Assembly (NCBI GenBank): GCA_903912795.1 | Contig: CAIWIS010000090.1 | Span: forward strand, 1-14,214 | DNA from: an uncultured Bacteroidales bacterium | GTDB taxonomy: Bacteria > Bacteroidota > Bacteroidia > Bacteroidales > Paludibacteraceae | Reading direction: 5' to 3' | DNA length: 14,214 nucleotides | In this document: positions 6,744 to 13,729 of the stretch, piece by piece | Layout: the number at the start of each line of letters is the position of its first letter | Numbering within the stretch: the first letter of the stretch is position 1 | Program-made: the position numbers and the translations under genes | The notes under the pieces: model-generated | The model's input: the letters and a program-made list of their open reading frames with translations, nothing else | Told to the model about the DNA's origin: nothing | Databases searched by the model: none

Positions 6744-7718
6744 ATGACAAAGATTAAAGTTGGCGTAATTGGCGGCGCCGGATATACCGCTGGTGAATTG
6801 TTACGTATTTTGGTTAATCACCCAAATGTAGAAATCGTATTTGTAAACAGCACAAGTAATGCCGGAAATCCGATAACAGATGTACATAGTGGATTGGTGG
6901 GTGATACTGACTTGATTTTCACTTCCGAATTACCTTTAGATGATGTTGATGCACTGTTTCTTTGTTCAGCACACGGCGACAGCAAAAAGTTTATGGACGA
7001 AAATCCGGATGCTTCGAAACTGAAAATCATTGATTTATCAACCGATTACCGCGAGAAACGTGATGACCACGATTTTATATACGGCTTACCGGAAATTAAC
7101 CGCTCTGAAATTGTCGCAGCGCAACACATTGCTAATCCGGGATGCTTTGCGACCTGTATTCAATTGGCATTATTACCACTTGCTTCAGCAGGTTTATTAA
7201 ACGACGAAGTGCATGTAAATGCTATCACAGGCTCAACGGGAGCGGGAGTTAAACCTTCGTCAACTTCACATTTCAGCTGGCGTAATAACAACATCTCTAT
7301 TTATAAAGCATTTGACCACCAACATTTGCAAGAAATTGGTCAATCACTTCGTCAATTGCAATCAGATTTTGACAAAGATGTTAATTTCATACCCGTAAGA
7401 GGAAATTTTGCTCGTGGAATTTACGCTACAAGTTATATAAATTGTAAGCTTTCGCTAGCAGAGGCTAAAGAATTATACACGTCCTATTACAAAGATGCGC
7501 GTTTTACTTTTTTAGTTGACAAAAACCCGGATATGAAACAAGTTGTAAATACCAATAAAGCCATTATTTATCTCGAGAAACACGGCGATAAATTACTTAT
7601 TGTTTCGATGATTGACAATTTATTAAAAGGCGCTTCGGGACAAGCTGTTCAAAATATGAACTTAATGTTTGGGTTAGACGAGAAGGCTGGACTTAATTTA
7701 AAATCGATAGGTTTTTAA
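6744..7718 (+). CDS. argC: N-acyl-gamma-glutamyl-phosphate reductase
   Basis: The third step of arginine biosynthesis: NADPH-dependent reduction of N-acyl-glutamyl phosphate to the semialdehyde, in the cytoplasm. 324 residues, near the usual length of this family. Seen: a Rossmann start VGVIGGAGYTAGEL (6-19) for NADP binding, the catalytic Cys134 in NPGCFAT, GSTGAGVKPS, the putative catalytic His194 in FDHQHLQEI, RGNFARGIYAT, and the C-terminal DNLLKGASGQAVQNMNLM. In Bacteroides fragilis the pathway uses N-succinyl rather than N-acetyl intermediates (known from its succinylornithine transcarbamylase), so the acyl group here may be succinyl; the sequence alone does not settle this. No other arg gene is adjacent and a terminator follows, so it is a single-gene unit. 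The 98-nt upstream gap has no TAnnTTTG element that I can find. Confidence 0.95.
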   Translation: MTKIKVGVIGGAGYTAGELLRILVNHPNVEIVFVNSTSNAGNPITDVHSGLVGDTDLIFTSELPLDDVDALFLCSAHGDSKKFMDENPDASKLKIIDLSTDYREKRDDHDFIYGLPEINRSEIVAAQHIANPGCFATCIQLALLPLASAGLLNDEVHVNAITGSTGAGVKPSSTSHFSWRNNNISIYKAFDHQHLQEIGQSLRQLQSDFDKDVNFIPVRGNFARGIYATSYINCKLSLAEAKELYTSYYKDARFTFLVDKNPDMKQVVNTNKAIIYLEKHGDKLLIVSMIDNLLKGASGQAVQNMNLMFGLDEKAGLNLKSIGF

Positions 7719-7726
7719 ACCCATTT

Positions 7727-7780
7727 TAGCATATAAAAAAAACGCTGCAAATCAATAATTTGCAGCGTTTTTTTATGCTA
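7727..7780. terminator. Long bidirectional terminator between argC and the TPR gene
   Basis: A perfect core, AACGCTGCAAAT / ATTTGCAGCGTT, surrounds a CAATA loop. It is extended outward by A-tract/T-tract pairing and closed by TAGCATA (7727-7733) and TATGCTA (7774-7780). It begins 9 nt after the argC stop and ends 24 nt from the TPR stop on the other strand, so it can terminate transcription from both sides. Confidence 0.93.
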
Positions 7781-7803
7781 ATGCTCTTATGTAATTTTTA
7801 GAA

Positions 7804-9021
7804 TTATTTATTCAATTCTTTTTCAATTGCATCAAATTCTTTATCCATTTTCAAACGATAATACAAAGTTTTAAGCGTTTTTTTGTATTCTCTTTCATCA
7901 GGATTAACTTCAGTAGCTTTTACAAAAAACGGAATTGATTGTTTAAAAACATCATCTGCCTTTTTACGAGCCGCTACAGCAAGTTTATTGTCTTTGATAT
8001 CATTTGCTTCATCAGTCATTTTAACTGCTTTATTATAATACAAACGACCCATTCCTGCATACGCATCAGCCAATTTTGGATCAAGTTCAACTGCTTTTTC
8101 AAATGCTTTTTGGGCATCATCAAAGTTGCCGAGCGACTCATCCAGATTTCCTTTTACATATTGATATTGAGCTAGTTTAGGTTCTTTAGCAATTGCATTA
8201 TTCAAATAAGCTAATGCGTCTTTAGTTTGACCTGTATAAATATAATAGTTAATTAAGTTCTGAAGAAACCAAGGCTCTTGAGGAAACTTAGTAAAACCTT
8301 CTTTCAAAGTTTTCACAAAATTCACTGTATCTTTTTTCTTAGAATATTCTTCGTAAAGTAATTGATACACATTTAATTCTTCGTATTTATCATCTTTTAA
8401 ATCTTCGTACCAAGCAATCGCTTTATCGTTTTGACCAGCATTTGTAGCAGCAATTGCAGTATAATACTTAATCATATAAAATGTAGAGTCTGGCTTTAAT
8501 TCATTATTTATAAATGGCAAAGCTGGTATTCCAAGATAAGTTTCAAAAACATTGATAGTTTCAATATAATTTTTCTTTTCGAACAAAGCAGCACCATAAG
8601 CCACTAAGTTAGTTTGAGTTTGGTAATACTCCTTAATTTTAGCTTTGATATCCTTGGTAAATTTCGGTTTCACTTTTCCTTTTGCATCAGGAAGTTGATC
8701 TAATTGAGATGCTTTAATAAAATACTGATACGACTCCATAATAGCTTGACCTTTTAAAATTGGATCAATAGTTTGACCCAAAACTTGTTTAGCATAAAAG
8801 GCTTCGTTTTCTTTGTAGCCAATCAAACCAGCTACATGCCAGGTAGAAGCAAGGTCTTTTGTTGTCGGATCAGCCAATGCTGGTTTAATTGCTTCGCGAG
8901 CACCTTTAAAGTCAGGTGATTCCATTAAAGCTTTGTTTTTCGCTTTCGATACGTTGGCTTTTTGAGCGTACAACATTGTGAAGCCCATAACCAATACAAT
9001 GGATAAAAGAATTCTTTTCAT
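7804..9021 (-). CDS. Exported tetratricopeptide-repeat protein
   Basis: 405 residues with a signal peptide (MKRILLSIVLVMGFTMLYA, cut before Gln20), so periplasmic or surface-associated. There is no lipobox Cys. The body is helical with several TPR-like units; the clearest is at about residues 290-325 (AQYQYVKGNLDESLGNFDDAQKA then AFEKAVELDPKLADAYAGMG). Others include TIAATNAGQNDKAIAWYEDL and YYIYTGQTKDALAYLNNAIA. A Lys-rich C-terminal helix pair follows. TPR domains are scaffolds for protein-protein contact; I infer no enzymatic role. It lies downstream of gyrA on the same strand with a 126-nt gap, a pairing I recall from other Bacteroidota (in Porphyromonas gingivalis a TPR protein beside gyrA has been linked to virulence). 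That recollection is unverified here, and a functional link to gyrase is not implied. Confidence 0.88.
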   Translation of the reverse strand: MKRILLSIVLVMGFTMLYAQKANVSKAKNKALMESPDFKGAREAIKPALADPTTKDLASTWHVAGLIGYKENEAFYAKQVLGQTIDPILKGQAIMESYQYFIKASQLDQLPDAKGKVKPKFTKDIKAKIKEYYQTQTNLVAYGAALFEKKNYIETINVFETYLGIPALPFINNELKPDSTFYMIKYYTAIAATNAGQNDKAIAWYEDLKDDKYEELNVYQLLYEEYSKKKDTVNFVKTLKEGFTKFPQEPWFLQNLINYYIYTGQTKDALAYLNNAIAKEPKLAQYQYVKGNLDESLGNFDDAQKAFEKAVELDPKLADAYAGMGRLYYNKAVKMTDEANDIKDNKLAVAARKKADDVFKQSIPFFVKATEVNPDEREYKKTLKTLYYRLKMDKEFDAIEKELNK

Positions 9022-9047
9022 ATCAAAATAATTTTTAGTTTGTTATA

Positions 9048-9088
9048 AGTTGGAGTTCTCAGCATAATTGTTTTAAAGAACTCCAACT
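9048..9088. repeat. Perfect 12-bp inverted repeat in the gyrA-TPR gap
   Basis: AGTTGGAGTTCT (9048-9059) and AGAACTCCAACT (9077-9088) are exact reverse complements with a 17-nt loop. In the direction of transcription (minus strand) the stem is followed by mixed AT sequence, not a U-tract, so it does not look like a classic terminator. It sits 26 nt before the TPR start codon. A smaller hairpin, GGAATA-TCAC-TATTCC, lies at 9116-9131, nearer the gyrA stop. Confidence 0.7.
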
Positions 9089-9147
9089 CACTTATTATTA
9101 ATTGTTTTTATTTTTGGAATATCACTATTCCTGATTTTATAAATGAT

Positions 9148-11748
9148 TTATTCCTCTGTTGGTGCAACATCTTGATCCTCTTCCACTTCTGGCGTATCAA
9201 CTGTTAATACTTCAGGATTCTCAATGATTTCTATTGCTTCTTCATCGGGCTCCGAAGGAACTTTACAAACCGAAGCAATTTCATCATTTCGTTTTTCGAG
9301 ATTAATTAATCGAACACCTTGCGTAGCACGACCCATAGTACGAATATCAGCAATACGTAAACGAATAGTAATTCCTGATTTATTTATAATCATCAAGTCG
9401 TTTTCGTCTGTCACACTCTTTATGGATACGAGTTTACCGGTTTTATCGGAAATATTCATGGTTTTAACTCCCTTGCCACCACGGTTTGTAACGCGATAGA
9501 TAGCCACTGGCTCACCATTTTCCATTACAATATTTCCTTCGTCATCATGTTCGTCGAGTAAAGTACGTTTACCATACCCAAGTTGCGAAACCACCATAAT
9601 TGTTTCACTTGAGTCTTTATTGACACAAACCATGCCAACTACTTCATCTTGCCCATCATCGTCGAGCATCATACCACGTACACCAGTTGCAGTACGTCCC
9701 ATTTCACGCACTTTCGATTCGTTAAAACGAATTGCACGTCCATTACGGTTAGCCATAACCACTTCGGCATTACCATCCGTTAGACGCACTTGAATAACCT
9801 GATCGTCTTCGCGTATAGTAATTGCATTTACACCATTCTGACGTGGACGAGAATATGCTTCAAGTGATGTTTTTTTGATAACACCATTTTTGGTACAGAA
9901 AACTAAATAATGCGAGTTAATATACTCACTATCAGTCAATCCTTTCACACGGATAAAGGCATTTACTTTGTCATCTGAGTCAATATTTAACATGTTTTGA
10001 ATAGCACGTCCTTTCGAATTTTTTGATCCTTCAGGAATTTCGTATACTTTCAACCAATAACATTTACCTTTTTGCGTAAAGAACAACATGGTATTGTGCA
10101 TCGATGCAGTATAAATATATTCAATAAAATCTTCGTCGCGCGAGTCACTACCTTTCGATCCTACTCCTCCACGTCCTTGCGAACGGAATTCAGTAAGTGC
10201 AGTACGTTTAATATATCCCAAATGCGAAATAGTAATAATCATTTCATCATCTGAATAAAAATCTTCAGGATTAAAATCTTCCGAAGCATACACGATTTGA
10301 GTGCGACGAGCATCGCCATATTTTGCTTTAACTTCAATAAGCTCATCTTTAATAATTTGCATACGAAGTTCTACTTTCTCAAGTATCTCTTTTAAACTAG
10401 CAATTAATGCCAACACTTCTTGATATTCAGCACGAAGCTTATCTTGCTCCATACCAGTAAGTTGACGCAGACGAAGTTCAACAATAGCACGCGATTGAAT
10501 TTCGGATAAACCAAAACGTTCCATTAAACGATTACGTGCTTCTTCGGGTGTTTTAGAATCACGAATAGTCTGAATTACTTCGTCCAGATTATCCAAGGCA
10601 ATCATAAACCCTTCGAGTAAATGAGCACGTTTTTCGGCTTCGGCTAGTTCGTATTGTGTACGACGAATTACCACTTCGTGGCGATGTTCCACAAAATAAT
10701 GAATTAAATCTTTCAGATTCAACATGCGTGGACGGCCGTGAACCAAGGCAATATTGTTAACGCTAAATGATGATTGCAAAGCTGTCATTTTAAACAACTT
10801 ATTCAAAACAACATTTGAATTGGCATCGCGTTTAATATCAATTACAATGCGCATACCTTCACGGTCCGATTCATCGTTGATGTGTGCAATACCTTCAATT
10901 CTCTTATCCTCAACAAGGGCTACAACTGCTTTTATCAGTTCCACCTTGTTGACCATATATGGAATTTCGTTTACAATTATCTTTTCACGCCCCTGAGCAT
11001 CGGTTTCAATTTCCACTTTTGAACGAACAACCACACGACCGCGACCAGTTTCGAATGCTTCTTTTACACCATTATAGCCATAAATAATACCACCCGTTGG
11101 AAAATCCGGCGCTTTGATATATTTAATTAGTTCCGCTATTTCAATATCTTTATTTTCGATATAAGCTACAGTAGCATCAACAACTTCAGTTAAGTTGTGA
11201 GGAGCCATATTGGTAGCCATACCAACTGCAATACCCGAAGCACCATTTACCAATAAGTTTGGTATACGAGTTGGTAGCACTACGGGCTCTTTAAGTGTAT
11301 CGTCGAAGTTAAGTTGAAAATCAACAGTATCTTTATTAATGTCAATCAACATATCTTCGGACAGTTTACGCAAACGCGCTTCGGTATAACGCATTGCTGC
11401 AGGACTATCACCATCAACCGATCCAAAGTTACCCTGACCATCAACCAATGGATAACGCATTGACCAATGTTGAGCCATACGCACCAAGGTTCCATAAATA
11501 GACGAATCACCATGAGGGTGATATTTACCCATTACTTCACCCACAATCCTAGCCGACTTTTTATAAGGTTTATCGGAGTTATTGCCCAATTCATTCATAC
11601 CAAAAAGCACACGGCGGTGTACGGGTTTAAAACCATCACGCACATCGGGCAATGCACGCGAAACAATCACCGACATGGAATAGTCGATGTACGAAGATTT
11701 CATTTCTTCGTCGATATTTACCTGAATAATTCTGTCTTGTTCAATCAT
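9148..11748 (-). CDS. gyrA: DNA gyrase subunit A
   Basis: The type IIA topoisomerase subunit that cuts and rejoins DNA; with GyrB it introduces negative supercoils using ATP. 866 residues. Seen: the breakage-reunion domain with SARIVGEVMGKYHPHGDSS (65-83), catalytic Arg120-Tyr121 in AAMRYTE, and the C-terminal six-blade beta-pinwheel (blade strands such as HLGYIKRTAL, KNGVIKKTSL, RNGRAIRFNE, QLGYGKRTLL, KSGITIRLRI). The GyrA box QGRGGVG at 524-530 marks this as gyrase A rather than ParC. The quinolone-resistance region has Ser82 (E. coli Ser83) but Gly86 where E. coli has Asp87. A roughly 35-residue acidic tail (Glu/Asp-rich, ending VAPTEE) follows the pinwheel. The start at 11748 gives the expected IIQVNIDEEMKSSYIDYSM beginning. 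It is divergent from ispD. Confidence 0.98.
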   Translation of the reverse strand: MIEQDRIIQVNIDEEMKSSYIDYSMSVIVSRALPDVRDGFKPVHRRVLFGMNELGNNSDKPYKKSARIVGEVMGKYHPHGDSSIYGTLVRMAQHWSMRYPLVDGQGNFGSVDGDSPAAMRYTEARLRKLSEDMLIDINKDTVDFQLNFDDTLKEPVVLPTRIPNLLVNGASGIAVGMATNMAPHNLTEVVDATVAYIENKDIEIAELIKYIKAPDFPTGGIIYGYNGVKEAFETGRGRVVVRSKVEIETDAQGREKIIVNEIPYMVNKVELIKAVVALVEDKRIEGIAHINDESDREGMRIVIDIKRDANSNVVLNKLFKMTALQSSFSVNNIALVHGRPRMLNLKDLIHYFVEHRHEVVIRRTQYELAEAEKRAHLLEGFMIALDNLDEVIQTIRDSKTPEEARNRLMERFGLSEIQSRAIVELRLRQLTGMEQDKLRAEYQEVLALIASLKEILEKVELRMQIIKDELIEVKAKYGDARRTQIVYASEDFNPEDFYSDDEMIITISHLGYIKRTALTEFRSQGRGGVGSKGSDSRDEDFIEYIYTASMHNTMLFFTQKGKCYWLKVYEIPEGSKNSKGRAIQNMLNIDSDDKVNAFIRVKGLTDSEYINSHYLVFCTKNGVIKKTSLEAYSRPRQNGVNAITIREDDQVIQVRLTDGNAEVVMANRNGRAIRFNESKVREMGRTATGVRGMMLDDDGQDEVVGMVCVNKDSSETIMVVSQLGYGKRTLLDEHDDEGNIVMENGEPVAIYRVTNRGGKGVKTMNISDKTGKLVSIKSVTDENDLMIINKSGITIRLRIADIRTMGRATQGVRLINLEKRNDEIASVCKVPSEPDEEAIEIIENPEVLTVDTPEVEEDQDVAPTEE

Positions 11749-11782
11749 CTAACTTAATTTAAATACTATCAAAAAAATCGCA

Positions 11783-11813
11783 CTAAATTACTTCTTTTTA
11801 TTGAATTACACAA
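11783..11813 (-). promoter_or_regulatory. Candidate promoter of gyrA
   Basis: On the minus strand a TTG (11811-11813) lies 20 nt upstream of TAATTTAG (11783-11790), one base from the TAnnTTTG consensus and at the expected spacing. It gives a leader of about 30 nt to the ATG at 11748. Moderate to weak evidence. Confidence 0.4.
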
Positions 11814-11883
11814 GTGTTTTTCATAAAAAAAACACATAATTTTAGGATAAAATCACATCAAAAAAAACTCAATAGTAATTAGC

Positions 11884-11914
11884 TTTTATTATTTACACTA
11901 ATTGCTTATCTTTG
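11884..11914 (+). promoter_or_regulatory. Candidate promoter of ispD-acyltransferase operon
   Basis: TATCTTTG (11907-11914) is an exact TAnnTTTG match with TTTT (11884-11887) 19 nt upstream as a poor -33. It lies 18 nt before the ATG at 11933, so the leader would be only about 12 nt. It also overlaps the TTG at 11912, which rules that codon out as a start. Confidence 0.55.
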
Positions 11915-11932
11915 CCTTACAAACTTAATGGC

Positions 11933-12628
11933 ATGACTCTAAAAAAAACAACAATTATAGTGGCTGGGGGCTCTGGAATGCGCATGAATGCTGAAATTCC
12001 GAAACAGTTTATCGAACTCAGTTCGAAACCAATTTTAATGCATACCATTGAAGCATTTTATAGCTTCGACCCAACCATGAGAATAATTTTGGTTATCCCA
12101 GCTACGCAACATGATTTTTGGAAAAGACTTTGCTTAAAACACCAATTTGCTATCAATCATCAATTGGTTTTTGGAGGCGAAAACCGCTTTCAATCCGTAC
12201 TAAATGGATTGAAAACGGTTGATGATGCCGACTTAATAGCCATACACGATGGAGTAAGACCATTGGTAAGTCAAAACACAATTCAAAAATGCTTTGACAC
12301 TGCCATGCAACTTGGAAATGCTATACCCACAACCGAATGTGTTGAGAGTATTCGCGAATTGACTTTAGACAACAACACCGCCGTGGATAGATCAAAATAC
12401 AGATTAATACAAACTCCACAAGTTTTCGAATCGAAAACACTCAAAGCCGCGTACACTCAAGATTATTCATCATTTTTTACCGACGATGCTTCTGTTGTTG
12501 AATCCTACTTTGCCACTAATGATCCGAATGCGAAAATTCATTTAGTTGATGGTAATCGCGAAAATATTAAAATTACAACTCCTTATGATTTGATTATTGC
12601 CGAAGCAATATTAAAAAATGAATTCTGA
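11933..12628 (+). CDS. ispD: 2-C-methyl-D-erythritol 4-phosphate cytidylyltransferase
   Basis: The third step of the MEP (non-mevalonate) isoprenoid pathway: CTP + MEP gives CDP-methylerythritol and pyrophosphate, in the cytoplasm. 231 residues from ATG 11933, close to the usual length; the frame extends back to a TTG at 11912, but that lies inside the promoter. Seen: the nucleotide-binding start VAGGSGMRMNAEIPKQF with Arg17 and Lys24 (equivalent to E. coli Arg20 and Lys27), GGENRFQSVLNGL (81-93), HDGVRPL with Asp106 and Arg109, TPQVF, TDDASVVE and DGNRENIKITTPYDL. All key substrate residues that I can place are present. Its last 11 nt overlap the next gene, so translation of the pair is probably coupled. 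Confidence 0.96.
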   Translation: MTLKKTTIIVAGGSGMRMNAEIPKQFIELSSKPILMHTIEAFYSFDPTMRIILVIPATQHDFWKRLCLKHQFAINHQLVFGGENRFQSVLNGLKTVDDADLIAIHDGVRPLVSQNTIQKCFDTAMQLGNAIPTTECVESIRELTLDNNTAVDRSKYRLIQTPQVFESKTLKAAYTQDYSSFFTDDASVVESYFATNDPNAKIHLVDGNRENIKITTPYDLIIAEAILKNEF

Positions 12629-13673
12629 AGTAAAAAACATACAGTATTTTGACACATTACGTGCTTTAGCCACTTTAGCAGTTATCACCATTCATGTTAA
12701 TACTCCGGTAATGAATATGAATTTTGGGAAGAATATGGAGTTCTGGACTATAGGATTGATAATAAACAATTTAATACGGTTTGTAATTCCCATTTTCCTG
12801 GTTATAAGCGGCGCAACATTACTTACAAAAAATGAAAGCTATCTAATTTTTTACAAGAAACGATTTACAAAAGTATTTGTTCCTTTTTTGTTTTGGCTAC
12901 CAGCATATTGGGTTTTTCGTTGGCTTATGCTTCGCGCCTGGGAACGCCCTCATGATTTTGATGCAGTTAAAACATGGGCCTTTAAACTTTTCTCTCGCGA
13001 ATTAGTATCTGTACATCTTTGGTTTGTATTTATGATTTTGCTTTTGTATCTTTTTATTCCATTTATTGCCAGGATACTTCGAAGGACAAACAGAAAATCA
13101 ATTGTCGTATTCGTAGCTTTATGGCTAATATTTAACACATTACAAAGCATTGGCATAATCAAAATAACAATCGAGAGCATACTATTTCAGCGAATTTTCA
13201 ACTATTCGCTCCATATAGGTTATTTGCTGTTGGGCTATTTATTATACACAGCAAACCCAACATTTTCACCAAAAAGGTCAACTTCATTTGCCGTTTATAG
13301 TGCAACTGTAATTTTGGCAATTATTACAACTTACATATTGAGTGTAAATAATGGAAAACAAACACTCACAGCTATGGGCACATTCCAAGCTTTTGCATTA
13401 ATTCAAACCATTGCCATTTTTTATATATTCAAAAACTACGAGATTAAAAATCACATTCTCAAAACGATAATGCAATTAATCAGCAATTACAGTTTTGGAA
13501 TCTATCTTGTTCATATAATGATCATTAGTCTATTTTACCGAATTGGCATTTTCTGGACAATGGCACATCCTTTGATTTCCATTCCGTTAGTGGTGACACT
13601 CACGCTGACAACATCAATATGCGTTATTTTTCTATTACGCAAAATTCCATTTATTACAAAATTTGCCGGATGA
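12618..13673 (+). CDS. Acyltransferase-3 family integral membrane protein
   Basis: 351 residues, very hydrophobic, with about ten predicted membrane segments. The first segment carries YFDTLRALATLAVITIHVN, in which Arg15 and His26 form the R-x10-H motif of acyltransferase-3 (OafA/WecH/NodX) proteins. Further family signs are FRFVIPIFLVISGA-like sequence after the second segment, KKRFTKVFVPFLFW, HLWFVFMILLLYL, and near the end SNYSFGIYLVHIMI. Known members transfer acetyl or succinyl groups onto surface glycans, lipid A, peptidoglycan or small molecules across the inner membrane. The substrate here cannot be told, as no glycan genes are nearby. There is no extra SGNH domain. It begins 11 nt inside ispD in a different frame and is the last gene of that unit. 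Confidence 0.9.
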   Translation: MNSEVKNIQYFDTLRALATLAVITIHVNTPVMNMNFGKNMEFWTIGLIINNLIRFVIPIFLVISGATLLTKNESYLIFYKKRFTKVFVPFLFWLPAYWVFRWLMLRAWERPHDFDAVKTWAFKLFSRELVSVHLWFVFMILLLYLFIPFIARILRRTNRKSIVVFVALWLIFNTLQSIGIIKITIESILFQRIFNYSLHIGYLLLGYLLYTANPTFSPKRSTSFAVYSATVILAIITTYILSVNNGKQTLTAMGTFQAFALIQTIAIFYIFKNYEIKNHILKTIMQLISNYSFGIYLVHIMIISLFYRIGIFWTMAHPLISIPLVVTLTLTTSICVIFLLRKIPFITKFAG

Positions 13674-13686
13674 TGTGAGAAAATAT

Positions 13687-13717
13687 TGAACCTGCCAGTG
13701 GCAGACTGGCAGGTTCA
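13687..13717. repeat. GC-rich palindrome between converging genes
   Basis: TGAACCTGCCAG (13687-13698) and CTGGCAGGTTCA (13706-13717) pair perfectly over 12 bp around a 7-nt loop. The loop itself continues the theme, since CTGCCA-G-TGGCAG (13692-13704) can form an alternative hairpin. It is far richer in GC than its surroundings. On the + strand it is followed by GAAAAAAAAA, the wrong polarity for a U-tract; on the - strand it is followed by AATATTTT. It may still act as a terminator for the acyltransferase or serS, or it may be a dispersed palindromic element. Confidence 0.75.
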
Positions 13718-13729
13718 GAAAAAAAAATC

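Noticed and set aside
11814..11835. GTGTTTTT/AAAAACAC hairpin between gyrA and ispD
   Set aside because: It lies between divergent promoters, where no terminator is needed, and is mostly A/T-tract pairing that is likely by chance.
11912..11932. TTG at 11912 as the ispD start
   Set aside because: It lies within the TATCTTTG promoter element; the ATG at 11933 gives the normal IspD N-terminus.
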